From contig NZ_JARBUT010000001.1 in assembly GCF_028882275.1 (NCBI RefSeq), positions 186,001-250,000 on the forward strand: DNA of 64,000 nt. Reading direction: 5' to 3'. Of this stretch, positions 9,448 to 19,400 are shown one piece after another; within the stretch, counting starts at the first letter, position 1, and each line of letters opens with the position of its first letter. Source of the stretch: Nocardiopsis sp. N85 (lineage in GTDB: Bacteria > Actinomycetota > Actinomycetes > Streptosporangiales > Streptosporangiaceae). The notes beneath the pieces are model-generated. The model did not search any database. It was given only the letters and a program-made list of their open reading frames with translations, and had not been told where the DNA came from. The translations under genes and the position numbers were made by a program.

Positions 9448-9511
9448 TTCCTGCCTCCTCTTTCTCCGGGGGAGAGGAAAGGTGTTGCCCTGATAACTTC
9501 AGGCGTAGTAC

Positions 9512-9529
9512 TTTACTTGAAGTGGTAAA
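9512..9529. promoter_or_regulatory. Candidate TetR operator
   Basis: The imperfect inverted repeat TTTACTTGAAGTGGTAAA contains the odd palindrome ACTTGAAGT and lies between the divergent TetR and VOC genes, 23 bp before the VOC start. A further ACTTCA at about 9496 inverts against TGAAGT within it. Position and symmetry fit an autoregulatory operator. Confidence 0.5.
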
Positions 9530-9551
9530 CAGCCTACCCCAAGGAGTCATC

Positions 9552-9974
9552 GTGCACGTGGACCTCATCGGCATGGCCGTCCTGTGCGACGAGCCCCGTC
9601 AGGCCGCCGACTGGTTCGTCGAACACCTCGGTTTCGAACTCGGCGTCGACATCGGCTGGTACGTCAACACCCGGCACCCGCAGCACGAGAACCTCTCGCT
9701 GGACTTCGTCTCCCGTGACCACGGATCCTCCCCGGAGGGGCTGCGCGGACGGACGGTGGCGGGGACCCTCGTGGCCTTCCTCGTCCCCGACGTCGAGGCG
9801 GAGGAGAAGCGCCTGCGCGACGTCGGCCTGGAGATCGTCCTGCCTCTGGTCCGCGAACCCTGGGGGCAGTACCGCTTCCAGATCGCCGGTCCGCAGGGGC
9901 TGTTCGTGGAGATCCTCCAGAGGGTGCGGCCCGACCAGCGCTGGATGGAGGACAACGGGCTGCTCCCGGCGTAG
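9552..9974 (+). CDS. VOC-family (glyoxalase/bleomycin resistance-like) protein
   Basis: A 140-residue single-domain protein of the vicinal oxygen chelate fold. Paired beta-alpha-beta-beta-beta modules are visible: VDLIGMAVLCDEPRQAADWFVEHLGFEL at the start and LVAFLVPDVEAEEKRLRDVGLEI..GQYRFQIAGPQGLFVEILQ at the end. The terminal Glu in the FVEIL context is the usual metal ligand. The start at 9552 (GTG) is chosen for AAGGAG five bases upstream. The divergent TetR gene suggests induction by a small toxic or regulatory compound. Substrate unknown; members include dioxygenases, lyases and drug-binding proteins. Confidence 0.85.
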   Translation: MHVDLIGMAVLCDEPRQAADWFVEHLGFELGVDIGWYVNTRHPQHENLSLDFVSRDHGSSPEGLRGRTVAGTLVAFLVPDVEAEEKRLRDVGLEIVLPLVREPWGQYRFQIAGPQGLFVEILQRVRPDQRWMEDNGLLPA

Positions 9975-9988
9975 CCCGAGGAGATCCT

Positions 9989-10031
9989 CGCGGTCGGCGG
10001 TACGACGGACGACGTCGTACCGCCGACCGCG
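9989..10031 (+). terminator. Terminator hairpin after the VOC gene
   Basis: Perfect 19-bp arms (9989-10007 and 10013-10031) enclose a 5-nt loop, starting 15 bp after the VOC stop codon. This is a typical strong actinomycete terminator. Confidence 0.8.
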
Positions 10032-10410
10032 TCGCGCGGGGAGGGCCGGCGGTGGCACCCGCGTCCTTCACGGCCCCGGCCACCGCGCGAACGCCCTGAC
10101 GACGCGGCCCCTCCCGAAAGACACCGACGTGGTCGCCGAGACGGCCCCCACGTCGCGGGCCCGGGGAGCGGGAGACCCTCGCCGACCTCGGTACCCACCC
10201 GGGCCGAGACGAGGCCCCGGCCGGTGTCGACCTCGGCGAGGTGCTCGTGCGGCGGCCGGTGGAGGTGGCGTACGACGGATCGGCTCGGGCCGCTCACGGT
10301 GCACGGGCACGGGCGGAGAACGCCCCGCTCCACCGGACCCGGTATCCCCCACCCGGGCACGGCGCGATCAGGAGGGGTGAGGGCCGCCCCGATCCGCCAC
10401 CGCCTCCCAG

Positions 10411-10468
10411 GGCGTGTTCCGTGGATGCCGCCCGTCGCGCAGCAGGGTGAGTATCCGCGGAACACGCC
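10411..10468 (-). terminator. Long-loop inverted repeat abutting the YciI gene
   Basis: Arms 10411-10426 and 10453-10468 are 16 bp with a single mismatch, separated by 26 nt, and the right arm touches the TAA of the YciI gene. It probably acts as its terminator. The unusually long loop leaves open a mobile-element end, but no transposase or target duplication is visible. Confidence 0.55.
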
Positions 10469-10765
10469 TTAGAAGTGCTCGGCCAGCGGGCCCAGCACCG
10501 GGATCCACTCACGGACCTGGACGTCGGTGACCAGACCCTCCAGACGGAACGGGTCCTTCTCGGTCAGGGCCAGCACCTCCTCGGCGGAGTCGGCGCGGAA
10601 CAGCAGCAGGGCACCGGGGGCGTCCTGGGCGCCGAACGGTCCCGAGCACAGGTTGATCCCCTGTTCGGTGAGCCCGCCCAGGTACTCGCGGTGCGCGGGA
10701 CGGTGCTCGTCCCGGGCGGCGTCGCTGTTCTCGGCGTAGATGTAGGTGATGGCGTAGACGGCCAT
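10469..10765 (-). CDS. YciI-family protein
   Basis: A 98-residue ferredoxin-like fold protein of the YciI/DGPF-like family. Diagnostic features are the N-terminal YAITYIYAEN strand, the R-x-x-H-R-x-Y-L segment (REHRPAHREYLGGL region), the GPFGAQDAPGALLLF strand with a conserved-type Asp, and the SAEEVLALTEKDPF motif near the end. Some members are dehydrochlorinase-like enzymes; most have unknown roles. ATG 10765 follows GGAAGGACGCC, a good ribosome site. Probably monocistronic, with its own hairpin at the 3' end. Confidence 0.88.
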   Translation of the reverse strand: MAVYAITYIYAENSDAARDEHRPAHREYLGGLTEQGINLCSGPFGAQDAPGALLLFRADSAEEVLALTEKDPFRLEGLVTDVQVREWIPVLGPLAEHF

Positions 10766-10967
10766 GCGGCGTCCTTCCTCGTGGCTGCGGTCCGGTACCG
10801 ACCATGATCGCGGACCCGGTCCCGGCCGGTCGCGCCGGGTGGCCGTGTCATGCCGGGGTGCCGTCCGGCCGGACGCAGGGGGAACGAGGCACCGATGCCG
10901 GTACCGGGCGCGGCGGTGGCGTCGCCTGCGGGCGGGACCCGACCGTCGGACCGGGCCGAAGCCGCGG

Positions 10968-11126
10968 TCAGCGGGCGTGGTGGGCGGCGTGCTCCCAGGT
11001 GTGCTCGACCAGGGTCGAGCCGGCCCAGACCAGGGCGGCCACCGCCATGAGGGTCGCGGCGACCGCCAGCACGTAGACGGTGACGGCGATGAGCCGCCGT
11101 GCGGTCCGGTGCGCCGGCGGGGTCAC
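10968..11126 (-). CDS. Tiny single-pass membrane protein, last gene of the GTPase/chaperone operon
   Basis: A 52-residue protein: a short Arg-rich N-terminus, one strong membrane helix (about residues 13-37), and a His-rich tail ending HTWEHAAHHAR. GTG 11126 overlaps the TGA of the upstream GTPase gene by 4 bp (GTGA), which strongly supports both its reality and its start. No family recognised. It may be a membrane tether or partner for the membrane-anchored GTPase encoded just before it. Confidence 0.65.
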   Translation of the reverse strand: MTPPAHRTARRLIAVTVYVLAVAATLMAVAALVWAGSTLVEHTWEHAAHHAR

Positions 11127-12760
11127 GGGTCCCCTCCCCCCACGTCCGCGGGCACCGGGGCGCTCGTCAGCGCCGCGAACGCCCGCCCCTGCCGCTCCAG
11201 GAGCCAGGCCGACAGGACGTCCAGGCTCGGGTCCGCCCGCCAGTCGGGCCCGGCCACCGAGGACGTCAGGAACACCCGCACCGAACCGAAGTCCGCCCGG
11301 GCCGCCGCCAACAGGTTGCCCAGTCCCAGCCGCCGGCCGGCCCACTCCTCCACCGCCGTCCCCGCCGGATCCACCGACGTGCCCCGGACCAGATCGGCCC
11401 GTGTGATCACCACCGCCAACCGGCTCCCCGTCGGACCGCGCCCCAGGGCCCGCCACTGCCGTTGGATCTCGTCGCGCACCGCCCCGTAGGCCAACTCCGG
11501 GTCGCGGGTGTGCGAACGCTCCCCGGCCAGCCGTCCCTGTTCGCCCGCGGTCAGGCAACGCCACACCGCCGGGATCCCCAGCGGATCCACCACCAGCACG
11601 AACGTCGACGCCTCACCCAGGTAGGTCAACTCCTCGGCGGTCGTCGAACGGTTGAACCGCTCCCCGGCGGCGTCGAACACCTGGAGGACCAGGGTCCTGC
11701 GCCCCGCGCCCAGCCGCACCGTCGCCGCGCGCACCTTGCGCCCCGGCGGGGTGGGCCGGGTCCGGTGCCCGGGGGTCAACGCCCGCGCGCCCTCGCGCGC
11801 GCTCCGCGCCGCCTCCTCGCCGACCGGCTCGACGTAGGCGTTCGGGTCGCGCAGCGCCGCCTGGGACAGGGCCAGGTGCAGGCCCGCCGCCAGCCGGGTC
11901 TTGCCCGCACCGGTGCCGCCGAACAGCGGCAGGGGGAATTCCCGGGACTCGCCCGGCCGGTGCTCCAAGGGCCGATCGCAGTGCGGGCACAGCGTCTCCA
12001 GGTCGGCCGCGCCCAGCAGGATCAGTGTGGGCAGGGTGCGATCGCACCGGCAGCGCCGCCGCACCAGACCGCGCGCGCCCGGACGGACCTTGTCGTGCCG
12101 CCGGCCGCACCGTCCGCACAGGTACGACGGGTAGGGCAGCCGCCGGTAGCACTCCGGGCACACCATCCGGATCCGTCGCACCGTCCGCAATCCCGTGTCC
12201 ACCAGCCGCAGCAGACCGGCAAGGCTCCAGGCCACCGCCAGATAGCCGCCCACCACGAGCGCGTACGCGGTGATGTGGGGGAGCAGCAGCACCCCCCACA
12301 GGGCCGACGCCCGCCAGGTGCGCCCCGCCACCGCGCACAGATCCCACCAGGCCGGACCGCCGTGGTAGCCCCGATGCGCGGGGTCCTCGCGCTCCTCGGA
12401 GGAGGGCTCCCCGGGGTGATCGCCCAGGAACATCACCCGGTGCACCTCGCGCAGGTACACCCCGGTGAGCACGCACAGCCCCACCACGGCGACCACCACC
12501 CCGGCGCCCACCAGCAGGGTCACGGCCGCCGCCAGGATCCACCAGCGGAACACCACCACGACGACGCCGATCCCCACCGGCAGCAGGATCCCCAGCAGGA
12601 CGGCCGCCGGACGCGCGGCCCCGTCGTCCCGCCCGCGCGTACCGGCCGCCGCCCTCCCCGGGGAACGGACGGCCGCCGACGGACCCGCCCGCGGCGGCCG
12701 GCCGCGATCGTCCCTTCGCGCGGTGGGGTACGGCGCGCCCGTCCCTCCCCGCCCGGTCAT
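11123..12760 (-). CDS. Membrane-anchored zinc-ribbon GTPase (DO-GTPase2-like)
   Basis: A 545-residue protein. A polar, Arg/Gly-rich first 50 residues precede two membrane helices (about 52-72 and 75-102) and another hydrophobic region at 153-186. A cysteine cluster follows (CPEC at ~201, CGRC at ~215, CRC at ~237, CPHC at ~258). The P-loop FGGTGAGKT has its lysine at about 287, a switch-like VFDAAGERF lies near 390, and VVITRAD (NKxD-equivalent) further on. This arrangement matches the double-GTPase type 2 family predicted in bacterial conflict systems. ATG 12760 overlaps the stop of the GAP1-like gene (ATGA). GTP hydrolysis is inferred. Confidence 0.75.
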   Translation of the reverse strand: MTGRGGTGAPYPTARRDDRGRPPRAGPSAAVRSPGRAAAGTRGRDDGAARPAAVLLGILLPVGIGVVVVVFRWWILAAAVTLLVGAGVVVAVVGLCVLTGVYLREVHRVMFLGDHPGEPSSEEREDPAHRGYHGGPAWWDLCAVAGRTWRASALWGVLLLPHITAYALVVGGYLAVAWSLAGLLRLVDTGLRTVRRIRMVCPECYRRLPYPSYLCGRCGRRHDKVRPGARGLVRRRCRCDRTLPTLILLGAADLETLCPHCDRPLEHRPGESREFPLPLFGGTGAGKTRLAAGLHLALSQAALRDPNAYVEPVGEEAARSAREGARALTPGHRTRPTPPGRKVRAATVRLGAGRRTLVLQVFDAAGERFNRSTTAEELTYLGEASTFVLVVDPLGIPAVWRCLTAGEQGRLAGERSHTRDPELAYGAVRDEIQRQWRALGRGPTGSRLAVVITRADLVRGTSVDPAGTAVEEWAGRRLGLGNLLAAARADFGSVRVFLTSSVAGPDWRADPSLDVLSAWLLERQGRAFAALTSAPVPADVGGGDP

Positions 12761-15252
12761 CGCCGTCCCTCCCGGGAACCGAACAGGCCGCGGCGGACCC
12801 GGTGCTCCCGTGCCCACCCCTCGAACCCGGCCGCCTCCTCGCGCGGCAGCCTGCGGCGCAGCTGGGTCGTGTGTCGCCGCCTCCAGCCGCTCAGCGCGGG
12901 GAGCAGCACCTCGCGCTCCACGTCCGACGCCCGTGCCCGCCCGAGTTCGGGACGTCCCGCCACCAGGTACACCCGGGCGGCGGTCCCCACGTCCGGGGGG
13001 TCGTCGCGCAGCCGTCGCGCGGCCAGCGCGCGGTAGGCCTCGAAGACCGACTCCGGGCACTCCCGCAACACCGGCGCCACCGTCTCCGGATCCCACCGGT
13101 CGAGCAGGAACGCGGCGGCCGTGCGCCGTGCGACCTCGGCCACCGTCGGGTGCGCCCGGTCCAGCAGCGCCCACGGGTCGGCCGGGCACGCGCGGGCCGC
13201 CGGTCGCCACCCCTCGCGCCAGGGTCCACGCTCCTCCGCCCCGGTCGGCCCCGGGCCGCGCCCGGGTTCCTCCGGCGGGGACCCCCGCTCGGGCGCGCGG
13301 GAGGGGGACCCGAGCGCGTTCGCCCAGGCTGCGAGGGCCACGCCCAGCGCCGACCGGTCCCCGAGCGCCCGTGCCGCCTCGCCGGGGAGCAGATCGCGGA
13401 GCGGATGCCCCGCCAGTTCCTCGGCCAGCGCGTGCCAGGAGGGTTCGGCGTCCACCGGTGGAACGGCGACCACCGCCCCCGCCACCCAGCCGGCGACGTC
13501 CGACGACACCCGGAGCCCCGGGCCCAGCACCCGCAGCGACCCCAGGGCCGCCCGTGGCCCGTGCCCCGGACCCCACACCTCCGTCAGCAGCGCCGCGTCC
13601 ACATCGTGCGCGGCCACCCCCGGGGCGCCCGCCTCCCGGCCCTCGGCGCGGATCGCCGCCACGTCCGCCAACAACCGGGCCGGGTCGGCCCGTCCGTCGG
13701 TGCCCAACCGGCGCAGTTCGCGCAGCAGTGCGCCGCCGCCGTCGGTGAACAACGCGCCCGCCGGCCCGGACGCCAGCGCGCCGAGCCGGGGTCGGGGCAG
13801 GTCGGCCAGCACGGTCGCCGTACCCCGCCGCATCTCAGGGTGCGCGCCGAGCAGGGCGGCGACGGCCGGCGCGGGATCCTCGTCGGGCGGGGCCGCCGCC
13901 AACAGCGGGGCCACCACCCCCCTCCCGTACCGTTCCAAGGCCAGCGCCGACGGCACCAGGCCGCAGGCCCGGGCCCAGCGCAGCACCTCCGCCGCCCGCT
14001 CCGGCGCCGTCCATCCGGTGTCATCGCCTCCGGCGAACGGCGTCGACAACAGATCGGTGATCCGCTCGCGTGCGGCCGCCCGCACCGCTTCGGACCGCAT
14101 CGGACGCGGGGCCGGGACCGGCGTGCCCGTCGCGATCCCGTCCAGGCACCGGTGGACCAGCACCCGCTCCAGTCGCCCGATCGTCGCGACCGACCCCGTT
14201 CGGTGCGCCACCCGTTGCAGGTCGACCAGGCCGTGGTCGTCCGCACCGCCGCCGTCCACGACCAACCCCACCAGGGACGCGGCGTCGGCCGCGGGCAACC
14301 ACTCCACCGCCGCCGACAACCAGGAGCGCACCGCCCGCAGATCCGCCACCGACACGTCGGCCGCCCCGTGGGCGAGCAGGTCGGCGGCGGTCAGCACCGG
14401 GTACCAGTCCGCCAACGACTCCTCCCGGCCGCCGGCGTGCCGTCCGGCCGACCGCCACAGCGCCTCGGCGCCCACGGTGCCCGCCGCCACCGACCGGGCC
14501 GCCACCACCATGGTCCGGGATGACGGTTCCGGCAGCGCGTCCATGGTGCCCAGCACCGGATCCACCACGGTGAACCGGCCCCGCAAGGGCTCCAGGTCGC
14601 TTCCCGGCGGCACCCCCACCACGTGCGCGAACGTCTCCTCCGGGCTGGCGCTGTAGGTCGCGAACGCCAGCCCCCGGGCCCGTTGCGGAGGCAACAGATG
14701 GGCCAGGGCGGCCACCCAGTGCGCGACCGTCGCGCTGTCGGCGACCAGCACCACCGGCCGTTCCCCGCCGACCGCGCCGTCCACCGCCGCGAGCAACCGC
14801 GCCACCAGTTCCGGAGGGCGACGGCGCACCCAGACGTCGGTGCGCGCCCGGTCCAGCGGGCCGCCGCACACCTCCAACACCGGCAGGTAGGGATCGGCCA
14901 CCGGCGACGACACCCAGAAATCGGCGTCCCACAGCTCGGCGGGCAGCGGCCCGCCCGATCCCACCAGGCTGTGCGCGAAGTAGTTGCCCGGACGCCCCGA
15001 CGGGTCCGGGCCGCACGAGACGATCCGGCTCACCACCGGGTACCCGCCCAGGTCGGGGGAGTAGCACAGGTTCACCGGGTGCCCCTCCACCCGGTCGGCC
15101 GGATCCGACCGGGGCGGTTCGTACACCGTGAACCGCTCCACCTCGCGCAGCACCCCCTGGTCGATCCCCGGTGTCGCCGCGTTGAACTGGTAGCCCGCGT
15201 ACCCCGACAGTCCCTGCTCGCACGAGGTGTAGTAGAGCTGCGCGAAACCCAT
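12757..15252 (-). CDS. GAP1-like GTPase-associated protein
   Basis: An 831-residue protein. The N-terminus carries QLYYTSCEQGLSGYAGYQFN and then VNLCYSPDLGGYPVVSRI, GNYFAHSL, which I recognise as the GTPase-associated protein 1 N-terminal domain that accompanies double-GTPase genes. The rest is a long Ala/Leu/Arg-rich helical region with no catalytic motif, ending in a basic stretch. ATG 15252 is chosen because GGAGG lies 9 nt upstream; a GTG at 15285 lacks a good site. It lies between the two GTPase genes. Likely a scaffold or sensor acting with them; the molecular role is unknown. Confidence 0.75.
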   Translation of the reverse strand: MGFAQLYYTSCEQGLSGYAGYQFNAATPGIDQGVLREVERFTVYEPPRSDPADRVEGHPVNLCYSPDLGGYPVVSRIVSCGPDPSGRPGNYFAHSLVGSGGPLPAELWDADFWVSSPVADPYLPVLEVCGGPLDRARTDVWVRRRPPELVARLLAAVDGAVGGERPVVLVADSATVAHWVAALAHLLPPQRARGLAFATYSASPEETFAHVVGVPPGSDLEPLRGRFTVVDPVLGTMDALPEPSSRTMVVAARSVAAGTVGAEALWRSAGRHAGGREESLADWYPVLTAADLLAHGAADVSVADLRAVRSWLSAAVEWLPAADAASLVGLVVDGGGADDHGLVDLQRVAHRTGSVATIGRLERVLVHRCLDGIATGTPVPAPRPMRSEAVRAAARERITDLLSTPFAGGDDTGWTAPERAAEVLRWARACGLVPSALALERYGRGVVAPLLAAAPPDEDPAPAVAALLGAHPEMRRGTATVLADLPRPRLGALASGPAGALFTDGGGALLRELRRLGTDGRADPARLLADVAAIRAEGREAGAPGVAAHDVDAALLTEVWGPGHGPRAALGSLRVLGPGLRVSSDVAGWVAGAVVAVPPVDAEPSWHALAEELAGHPLRDLLPGEAARALGDRSALGVALAAWANALGSPSRAPERGSPPEEPGRGPGPTGAEERGPWREGWRPAARACPADPWALLDRAHPTVAEVARRTAAAFLLDRWDPETVAPVLRECPESVFEAYRALAARRLRDDPPDVGTAARVYLVAGRPELGRARASDVEREVLLPALSGWRRRHTTQLRRRLPREEAAGFEGWAREHRVRRGLFGSREGRR

Positions 15253-15288
15253 CGACCGGGACCTCCGCCCCTCGGTGATCGCCACGGA

Positions 15289-16491
15289 TCAGGACCGCCC
15301 CTCACGGGAGGGGACGACGCCGAACCCCCCGAGCATCCACAGGAACGGGTCGGCCACCCGGTAGGGGCGCACCCCGCCCTGAAGACGCTGTTCGGCGTCG
15401 GGCGCGTGTCCCAGCGCCGACACCCCGAAGTACCTGGCCTCGGCGTAGTGGTTGGTGATGTGCGCGTCGATCCGCCCCCCGTCCCACCGGTGCAGCAAAC
15501 GGCGGATCTGGGCATGCACGTCGCGGCTGTCGGACTCGTCGAAGTAGGGGGAGTCGGGCTGGGGACGGCGTAGCGGCGACCCCGGGTCGAGCGCGTCGTG
15601 GAACACGTCGAGCTTGGTCAGGCACACCGCCATCGGCACCGGGATGAGCCGCGACGGCGACCCGGTCCGGCGCAACAGCAGGTCGGTGACCCTGCTCAGC
15701 ATGTCCAACGGCGGATGGTCGGACCGGTCCCGCGGCGGCGGGGTGCCCGGGGCGGCCTCGGCGTGGGCGCCCCGCATCCGCAGCGGGTCCAGGAGCAGGA
15801 TGATCCCGTCGGCGTTGTCCAGGTAGCGCAGGTTGGTCTCCACGCTCGCCTCGGTGGTGAGGTCCTCGCCCGCCGTGTCGAAGAACGACAACAGCGTGTG
15901 TCGGGGGCGACGGCCGAGCGGACCGCGCCGCCGGGACGTGAACCGGAACACCAGGGGTTCGCGCGCGACCCCGGTGCGGCGGGTGGCGCCGAGCAGCCGG
16001 GCGTCGTCGTAGAGCGGCGACTCGTAGTCGGTGTGGAACCGGTGCCGGGTGTGATCGTCGGACCCGCCCACCGAGGCCTGGAAACGCGCGCCCACCCGGT
16101 GCATCAGCTCGTGGATGAGCACGGTCATGAACACGGTCTTGCCCGCCTCCCTGGCGCCGACCAGCGCGATGAGCCGGCCCGGGATGCGCCCGAAGTTCAC
16201 CGGGAGCCGAGCGTGACAGGTGACGCACACCTGGGCCCCGGTGGACACGCCGCAGTCGGGGCACAGCGCCCGGGCGCGGCGGCCGTCGGCGGCGAACACC
16301 GGCGGCAGGCGTTCGCGTCTGCCCAGATGGAGGCGGATCGCCGTGTCCTCGACGGGGGCGCAGCGGCGGCCGTCCGGTCCGGGGCGGCCGCCGCACCGGA
16401 ACAGGATCAGCCGCTCGGTGAACCGGGTGTAGCAGTAGGGGCACACCAGGCGGTCGCCGCGCGTCGGGCGCAGAAGGTCGAGCGGTGTCAC
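15289..16491 (-). CDS. Zinc-ribbon GTPase (DO-GTPase1-like)
   Basis: A 400-residue soluble protein. Paired cysteines at about 17/20, 33/44, 77/80 and 89/92 suggest zinc-binding ribbons ahead of the GTPase core. The P-loop ALVGAREAGKT has its lysine at ~118, SFFDTAGED is the Walker B/switch II segment, and AVCLTKLDVF is the base-recognition (TKxD) motif. It fits the double-GTPase type 1 family. GTG 16491 overlaps the preceding stop by 4 bp, with AAGGAG 8 nt upstream. Having both GTPase types with GAP1 in one operon suggests they work as a set. Confidence 0.75.
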   Translation of the reverse strand: MTPLDLLRPTRGDRLVCPYCYTRFTERLILFRCGGRPGPDGRRCAPVEDTAIRLHLGRRERLPPVFAADGRRARALCPDCGVSTGAQVCVTCHARLPVNFGRIPGRLIALVGAREAGKTVFMTVLIHELMHRVGARFQASVGGSDDHTRHRFHTDYESPLYDDARLLGATRRTGVAREPLVFRFTSRRRGPLGRRPRHTLLSFFDTAGEDLTTEASVETNLRYLDNADGIILLLDPLRMRGAHAEAAPGTPPPRDRSDHPPLDMLSRVTDLLLRRTGSPSRLIPVPMAVCLTKLDVFHDALDPGSPLRRPQPDSPYFDESDSRDVHAQIRRLLHRWDGGRIDAHITNHYAEARYFGVSALGHAPDAEQRLQGGVRPYRVADPFLWMLGGFGVVPSREGRS

Positions 16492-19400
16492 AGGCGGAGC
16501 TCCTTCACCGAGGGTTGACACAACCGGGCGCCGTCGGCGTCCTCGCCGACGGGCAGGCACACCAGCCAGGCGGGGCCTTCGGCGCGCGGCGGGCGGACCC
16601 GCAAGGACGACCGCTGCCCCGCGCTCAGGTGTCGGGGCGGGAACACGGCCAGCACCCGCCCCTGGTCGACACGGTCCGGGGGGAAGGCGCCCTCGGCGTA
16701 GACGACGGCGATCTCGGGGGTGACGCAGTCCGTGTCGGCGACGAGCACGATCTCGCGCTCCCGGCGCAGCAGCCCGGCGGGGGAGACGTGGTAGTCCAGC
16801 GCCGCCCAGCCCGGGACGGTGAGGGCGGTGGGCGGGCCGACGACGCCGCCGACGACGGACCGCACGGTCACCCGCACCGGACCGGGGCCCATCGGCGCCT
16901 CGAAGCCGCCCTCGGCCTCATACCGCGGGCGGTCGGAGACCGCCTCCCGGGGTCCGTCTGCGGGGACGGTCGGCGACGGGACGAGGGGCGACACCGCCGA
17001 GGCGGCCGGTCGCCAGGCGACCACGGCGGTGGCCGCCTCCTGCGGCCAGACCCAGGCCAGCCGGACCACGTCGCCGAACCGCTGGGCGCGCAATCCCGTC
17101 ACCGCCGGCACGGCCACCACCCGGACCCGGTCACCGACCACGACCTGGTCGCCGCGGGAGGTCACCGCCACCACGTGGTGCGTCCCCGGCTCCAGTCGGA
17201 TGCGCACTCGTGCCCGCTCCTCTCCGACACCGGGTGCCGTCGTCGGAACCGGGGGCGGTTCCCCGCTCTCCTCGACGCCTCCGATCCCCCCGGCCGTGGC
17301 GGTGCCCGGTTCTCCGGTGGTGGTCGTGCCCTGGCCCCCGGCCATGGTCGTGCCCGGTTCTCCGGTGGTGGTCGTGCCCTGGCCCCCGGCCATGGTCGTG
17401 CCCGGTTCTCCGGTGGTGGTCGTGCCCTGGCCCCCGGCCATGGTCGTGCCCGGTTCTCCGGCGGTGTCCGTGCCCGGACCTCCGGCCGTGGTCGCGTCCG
17501 TGTGCGTGTCCCGGATCGGCGGCGCCGAAGGACCACGGGGCCGTCCGGCGGTCGCGTCCGGCACCTCCGCCCCGGTCGTGTCGGCGAGGACCGGCGGTTC
17601 GCTTCCGTGCGCGGCGAGCTCGGCCGGGGGCACGGCCGCGCCCGCCGGCCACGGCGGCGGCTCGGCGTCCACGCGCAACGACACCCGTCCTCGCGGCGGC
17701 GGGGTCCACGAGGCCACGAACCCGCCCTCCCCGTCCGGGACCACGAGCAGATCCGTCACCGGCGACGGAGGCGGACCCGGCACCACGCGCCTGACCAGGC
17801 CCTCCGAGCCGCGCGCCGACCCCCCGGAGGTGAGGTACACCGCCCGCACCCGGTAGTAGTACTCCACGTCCGGGCGCACCTCCGGGTCGGTGAACCCCAT
17901 CCCGTCGGTGGTCACCCGCGTTCCGTCCCCGGCCCGGGGCGGCGCGCCCTCACCGCGCACGACCTCCACCCGCACCGCCTCCCGCGGCACCCGCCACGAC
18001 CCCGAGATCCCGTGCTCCCCGGCGCGCACGCACAGGTCCTCGACCTCGGGGGTGAGCATCACCGGATCCGTCTCCACCGCTTCGGAGAGGCCCCGGTCCT
18101 CCCGCACCGCCCGCACCGTGTAACGGATCTCCGCGCCCACCGGCGGCTCGGGGTCGATGAGCTCCGTCCCGGTCACCTCGCCCATCGGCGTCTCCCGGGC
18201 ACCCGCGCTCCGCCCGATCCGCCGCACCACCCGGTAACCGATCCGCCCCACCAGGCTCGGGCTCGGCCGCCACACCACCACGGCGCCCAGCCCCTCCACC
18301 CGGGCCCGCACCTCGCGGGGCGGCGACGGCGGCACCTCGCCCAGCCGTGCCCGCAGCACCTCGTCGTCGGCCGCGAGGGCGCAGGCCTGTGCCAACGCCC
18401 GGGCCGCCGCCTCGTCACGGCCTTCGCCCAGCGCCCCCTCCGCCTCCCGCGACAACTCCTCCACCCGGGCCGCACGGTCACGGACCTGGGCGATCAGCCC
18501 GTGATCGGGGGGCAACTCCGCCATCGCCGCCTGGGCCTGTCGCAACTGGTCGTCGGCCAACAGGTCGCGCACCTCGCGTTCGGCCCGGGAGATCCGGTCG
18601 GAGCCGGCGGGGCGGCGGCGCACCGCCGCCGCCAACAGGGTCGCCTCCGCCTCGGTCAGCCCCCTCCGTACCCAGGGCCGGGCCAACGCCGCCTCGGACA
18701 ACTCCGCCGGGCGCGCCCGCAGATCCTCCGCGACCTCCCACAACGCCACCGCGTCGCGCTCCTCGCGGGAGGAACAGGAGCGCAGCACCCCCAGCACGCT
18801 CTCCGCCGCCGCCTTGCCCTCCGTCATCGGCTCCACCTGGACGCGGGCGATCGCCGCGCTCAGCGCCGCGTCGTCCAGGACTCCGCCGTCGGCCAACCGG
18901 AACCCGTCCACCACGGTGAACCCGCCCGCCAACCGGCCCGCCCCGAAGACCACCTCCGGGGAGAACACCGCGCCCCGGGTGCGCAGGTTGTCGCGCAGGC
19001 TCCGAAAGGTCCGGATCGGCGGGTGCGCGGGCGGTTCCGGCAGCCGCTCCACCACCCGTACGCCCCGTTCGCGCAGCAGGCGTTCGGCGTCCGCCTCGGG
19101 CAGCCCCACCGAACCCGCCATGGTCCGCAACGCCCACCGGTCCACCAGAGTGGTGGTGAGACCGTCGACGATGTCGGCCCACTCCGCCATCGCCCGTCGA
19201 GTCTGCTCGGCCCGCACCCGACGGAAGTGCTCATGGGTGAGCGCGCCCTCCCGGCCCAACCGCTCGTGCGCCGCGATCAGCTCCACCAGGACCCGCCGCA
19301 GGGTGCGCCGCCGCGTCTGCAACCCCCGCCAGTAGGTGCACACCGCCGTGACGTGCGCGATGAACCCCTCGGGGTCACCGGCCAGCCTCCGCTCCAACGC

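Larger units (their letters stand above)
9975..10468. other. Gene-poor intergenic region with hairpins
   Basis: About 490 bp between the VOC gene and the convergent YciI gene. Each end carries a strong inverted repeat, listed separately. The middle (10032-10410) has no open frame with a ribosome site or recognisable product. Nothing else can be supported here. Confidence 0.5.

Noticed and set aside
10411-10468. End of an insertion sequence
   Set aside because: The inverted repeat touches a stop codon and has no transposase or second end nearby, so a terminator is simpler.
11123-13576. A longer version of the second GTPase gene starting near 13576
   Set aside because: The extra ~270 codons are the GAP1-like gene read out of frame. 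ATG 12760 with an ATGA overlap is the natural start.
17303-17466. Possible CRISPR array
   Set aside because: The 48-bp units are contiguous, without unique spacers, and are in frame with the surrounding gene.
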